Assembly (NCBI GenBank): GCA_025351985.1
Contig: JANXUW010000579.1
Location: 1 to 9,424 of the forward strand
From: Pseudolysobacter sp.
Lineage (GTDB): Bacteria; Pseudomonadota; Gammaproteobacteria; Xanthomonadales; Rhodanobacteraceae
Length of the DNA stretch: 9,424 bases
Direction: 5' to 3'
Shown here: piece by piece, positions 7,566 to 9,424 of the stretch
Layout of the letters: each line of letters begins with the position of its first letter
Position numbering within the stretch: the stretch's first letter is position 1
Program-made: the position numbers and the translations under genes
The notes under the pieces: model-generated
What the model saw: only the letters and a program-made list of their open reading frames with translations
What the model was told of the DNA's origin: nothing
Database searches by the model: none

Positions 7566-7607
7566 AAAAAAACAGGCTGGCCGGATCTTTCGATCCTTGC
7601 CAGCCTG
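7566..7607 (-). terminator. Intrinsic terminator of the small secreted protein gene
   Basis: CAGGCTGGC (7573-7581) and GCCAGCCTG (7599-7607) form a perfect 9-base-pair stem. The inner GGATC/GATCC pairs extend it around a TTTC loop. On the minus strand the hairpin is followed directly by seven Ts (7572-7566), the textbook form. It lies 39 bases past the stop of the minus-strand gene at 7647. On the plus strand the hairpin has no T-run, though it could still act weakly on transcripts from the convergent EF-G-like gene. Confidence 0.88.
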
Positions 7608-7646
7608 CGTGATTTGCTGCCGCCGAATGTCAGCGATCAGAACATC

Positions 7647-7985
7647 TTACTGGCCGCACTTCGCCAGCATTTTCTCGGTGATGACCCACTCTTTGCTTTC
7701 GTTGAAGTCAGCACCTTCCACCATGCATTCGGTACCGTCTGCCGTCGCGATCTTGACGTCATAAGTGCCGGACTTGATGCCGCTCAAGGTGAACTTGCCA
7801 CCCGGCGCCACGACGTCGGTGCTCTTTTCACCGAGCTGATCCGGACCCCATTCGCTGGACGATGCGAGGTTCAGGTAAAGATGGTGACTGGCGGATTTGG
7901 ATTGGTTCGAGACAGCAAGATCGAGTGCGAACGCACTGGACATGAGACCGAAAGACAAGGCACAACATAAGACAACGCGTTTCAT
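7647..7985 (-). CDS. Small secreted/periplasmic protein of unknown function
   Basis: A 112-aa preprotein. A typical Sec signal peptide (MKR, then a VVLCCALSFGLMSS core) ends in SAFA, predicting cleavage after residue 20; the cysteines at 7-8 do not make a lipobox. The mature ~92 residues contain NLASSSEWGPDQLG, APGGKFTL and SGTYDVKIATADG, a WG-x-D-x-LG / APG-x-x-F-x-L / Y-D-x-K pattern that I recognise from small, uncharacterised, probably beta-sandwich periplasmic proteins. C87 and C110 could form a disulfide. The ATG at 7985 is chosen over an upstream in-frame start at 8060 because it has GGAG six bases upstream, gives an intact signal peptide, and the earlier start overlaps the predicted promoter. 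With its own promoter and terminator it looks monocistronic. No function is assigned. Confidence 0.88.
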   Translation of the reverse strand: MKRVVLCCALSFGLMSSAFALDLAVSNQSKSASHHLYLNLASSSEWGPDQLGEKSTDVVAPGGKFTLSGIKSGTYDVKIATADGTECMVEGADFNESKEWVITEKMLAKCGQ

Positions 7986-7991
7986 GGTTAA

Positions 7992-7995
7992 CTCC
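7992..7995 (-). promoter_or_regulatory. Ribosome-binding site deciding the start of the secreted protein
   Basis: GGAG on the minus strand, six bases before the ATG at 7985. It supports that start, giving a clean signal peptide, over an in-frame start 75 bases upstream. Confidence 0.75.
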
Positions 7996-8059
7996 GGTCG
8001 ATTTGGGGCGCCACATTCACCCTGGGGCGATGGCTTACAAATTTCTAGCCATGCCACCA

Positions 8060-8088
8060 ATGCTATGTAACTTTTTGTATAGGGTCAA
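8060..8088 (-). promoter_or_regulatory. Sigma-70-type promoter of the small secreted protein gene
   Basis: On the minus strand a TTGACC -35 box (8088-8083, five of six consensus bases) is separated by exactly 17 bases from a TAGCAT -10 box (8065-8060, four of six). The region is AT-rich against its GC-rich surroundings. Transcription would begin near 8053, leaving a leader of about 65-70 bases before the ATG at 7985. This is a motif match, not measured. Confidence 0.6.
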
Positions 8089-8125
8089 TCAAGAAAATCA
8101 GGTTGGCGTGTAAATCTGCCGCCGA

Positions 8126-8139
8126 GGATTTTTCAATCC
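8126..8139. repeat. Short hairpin between the antiporter and secreted-protein genes
   Basis: GGATT-TTTC-AATCC forms a 5-base-pair perfect stem with a 4-base loop. It lies about 50 bases after the antiporter stop and upstream of the next gene's promoter. It is too short and has no T-run, so calling it a terminator is not justified. Confidence 0.3.
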
Positions 8140-8170
8140 GAAATCACTCGTTCGCCTGCGCGCAAAGCGC

Positions 8171-8180
8171 GGCAATTGCC
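8171..8180. repeat. 10-bp perfect palindrome just after the antiporter gene
   Basis: GGCAATTGCC is a perfect palindrome six bases past the antiporter stop codon. It could be a regulator site or chance; no second copy is seen nearby. Confidence 0.35.
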
Positions 8181-8185
8181 AAGCA

Positions 8186-9424
8186 TCAATACTCGGCTGG
8201 CGGCTTCTGGAACGTGTCGATCAGCGCAATCTGCAGGCGCGAGTGCAGCTTGATGAACTGGCGCCACAACAATACGACCACCAGCGCGCCGACCACGAGC
8301 ACCAGCACCAGCATTTCGGCCGGTGGCAGGATGCTCGAACTCAACGCCGACAGCAGCACCAGCATCACCGCCAGCGACAATACCGGGATGATTTCAGCCA
8401 CGACGCGACGCACGCTATCGGTGTGGCGCCCGGCAAAACTGCGCCGCACGCCGACCTCGGCGAGCATCATGCTGAGCGCCTTGAGCTTGCGATACGCGGC
8501 GATCAGGAACGGGATCGACAGCAGCAACGCTCCACCCCAGCCGAGCGCTTTCTGGATGCCGGAATCGCTGACCCATCCGGCAAAAATTCGCGCATCGCGC
8601 ACCAGGTAGGCGCTGACCAGAAACAACGCCACGACGATGCAGAGGTTGACGAAAACCTGCATGAGAATCTTGCGCACCATGCTGGCGATCACCGCTTGAT
8701 CCCCTTCCAGGCGGAGGCTTTGCAGCCAGCCCGTGTAGAACCGGAATACGCGTGACAACCGTCGCGGCATCGCGCGCGCCAATACTTTTGTCAACGGATC
8801 CGCAGAACGAATCAGCAGTGGCGTCAGCACCGTGGTAATCACCGACACCGCGACCGCAACCGGATACAGAAAATCGCTGGTCACGCGCAGGCTGATGCCG
8901 AGCGTGGCGATGATGAACGAGAATTCGCCGATCTGCGCCATGCTCATGCCGATGCGCATCGAAGTACGCCCTTCCTGTCCGGCGATAAAACTGCCGACAC
9001 TGACGGCGACGATCTTGCCGACGATCACGGCGATGCTGACCACCACGATCGGGCCGAGATAATCACCGAGCACACGTGGATCGAGCATGAGCCCGATGGT
9101 GACGAAAAAGATTGCGCTGAACATGTCGCGCACCGGTTCGATCAGTCGCTCGATATTGCGCAGCGCGCGCGCCTCAGCCATCACCGCGCCGATCACGAAC
9201 GCGCCCATCGCCACGCTGTAACCCATGCGGATCACCAGCAGGCAAAATCCGAAGCAGATGCCGAGCACGCTGACCAGCAGCATCTCGTTGCTTTTCACGC
9301 GCGCGACGTAATCGAGCAGGCGCGGCACCACGAGCAATCCGACGACCAGCGAAACCACGAGGAAAATGGTCAGCTTGCCGAAGGTGAACGCGACTTCCTG
9401 CGGCGAGACATTGCCGCTTACGGC
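8186..9424 (-). CDS. CPA2-family cation:proton antiporter, C-terminal part, cut by the window edge
   Basis: Inner-membrane monovalent cation/H+ antiporter of the Kef/YbaL type. 412 residues are visible and the frame is open to the right edge, so the true start is outside the window. Family hallmarks: SVAMGAFVIGAVMAEARALR, then IEPVRDMFSAIFFVTIGLML followed by DP, then MRIGMSMAQIGEFSFIIATL (the conserved Q-x-GEF helix). After LLIRSADPLTKVLARAMPRR there is no RCK/TrkA-N nucleotide-binding domain as in KefB, KefC and YbaL. Instead come a charged linker and about four more hydrophobic segments (LMQVFVNLCIVVALFLVSAY; GWGGALLLSIPFLIAAY; IPVLSLAVMLVLLSAL; MLVLVLVVGALVVVLLW) and a short tail ending PPAEY. 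K+ or Na+ preference cannot be decided. It lies upstream of the secreted-protein gene on the same strand, but that gene has its own promoter. Confidence 0.9.
   Translation of the reverse strand, partial: AVSGNVSPQEVAFTFGKLTIFLVVSLVVGLLVVPRLLDYVARVKSNEMLLVSVLGICFGFCLLVIRMGYSVAMGAFVIGAVMAEARALRNIERLIEPVRDMFSAIFFVTIGLMLDPRVLGDYLGPIVVVSIAVIVGKIVAVSVGSFIAGQEGRTSMRIGMSMAQIGEFSFIIATLGISLRVTSDFLYPVAVAVSVITTVLTPLLIRSADPLTKVLARAMPRRLSRVFRFYTGWLQSLRLEGDQAVIASMVRKILMQVFVNLCIVVALFLVSAYLVRDARIFAGWVSDSGIQKALGWGGALLLSIPFLIAAYRKLKALSMMLAEVGVRRSFAGRHTDSVRRVVAEIIPVLSLAVMLVLLSALSSSILPPAEMLVLVLVVGALVVVLLWRQFIKLHSRLQIALIDTFQKPPAEY

Noticed and set aside
7447..7612. Remnant of EF-G domain IV/V in another frame after the stop
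   Set aside because: All three forward frames were read; none resembles EF-G domain IV or the usual C-terminus, so a simple frameshift or single premature stop does not explain the truncation.
7986..8060. Upstream start for the secreted protein, adding 25 residues
   Set aside because: It would bury the signal peptide, lacks a ribosome-binding site and overlaps the predicted -10 box.

Overview
The window looks like ordinary chromosomal DNA of a GC-rich gammaproteobacterium, most likely of the Xanthomonadales/Lysobacterales (for example a Rhodanobacteraceae-like genus). That placement is inferred from the high GC, the strong G/C preference at third codon positions, and gene families that feel typical of that order; no marker gene settles it. 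There is no rRNA, tRNA, CRISPR array, insertion sequence or phage gene. Seven protein genes are supported, two of them cut by the window edges.

Layout. 1-1136 (-): the N-terminal part of a class I aspartate kinase, first enzyme of lysine/threonine/methionine synthesis, running off the left edge. A 179-base divergent gap follows. 1316-4098 (+): a two-gene operon with a 4-base ATGA overlap, encoding the small [2Fe-2S] subunit and the large Tat-exported molybdopterin subunit of an isoquinoline-1-oxidoreductase/aldehyde-oxidase type enzyme. 4233-5093 (-) and 5155-5889 (-): an unrecognised TonB-like single-span proline-rich protein, downstream of and possibly cotranscribed with an alpha/beta hydrolase. 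6058-7446 (+): an EF-G-like translational GTPase that stops at the domain III/IV boundary, so domains IV and V are missing. 7647-7985 (-): a small secreted protein with its own predicted promoter and a clear intrinsic terminator. 8186-9424 (-): a CPA2-family cation:proton antiporter with extra C-terminal membrane segments and no RCK domain, running off the right edge.

The genes do not form one pathway. The only firm functional unit is the molybdenum hydroxylase pair, whose subunits together carry two [2Fe-2S] clusters and the Mo site. Its maturation factor and electron acceptor are not in the window. The most unusual item is the EF-G-like protein: its G domain motifs are intact, apart from a Tyr in place of the catalytic His of canonical EF-G, but it has only domains G, II and III. 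I found no sign that one frameshift or one stop codon caused the truncation. I see no convincing new multi-gene system here.
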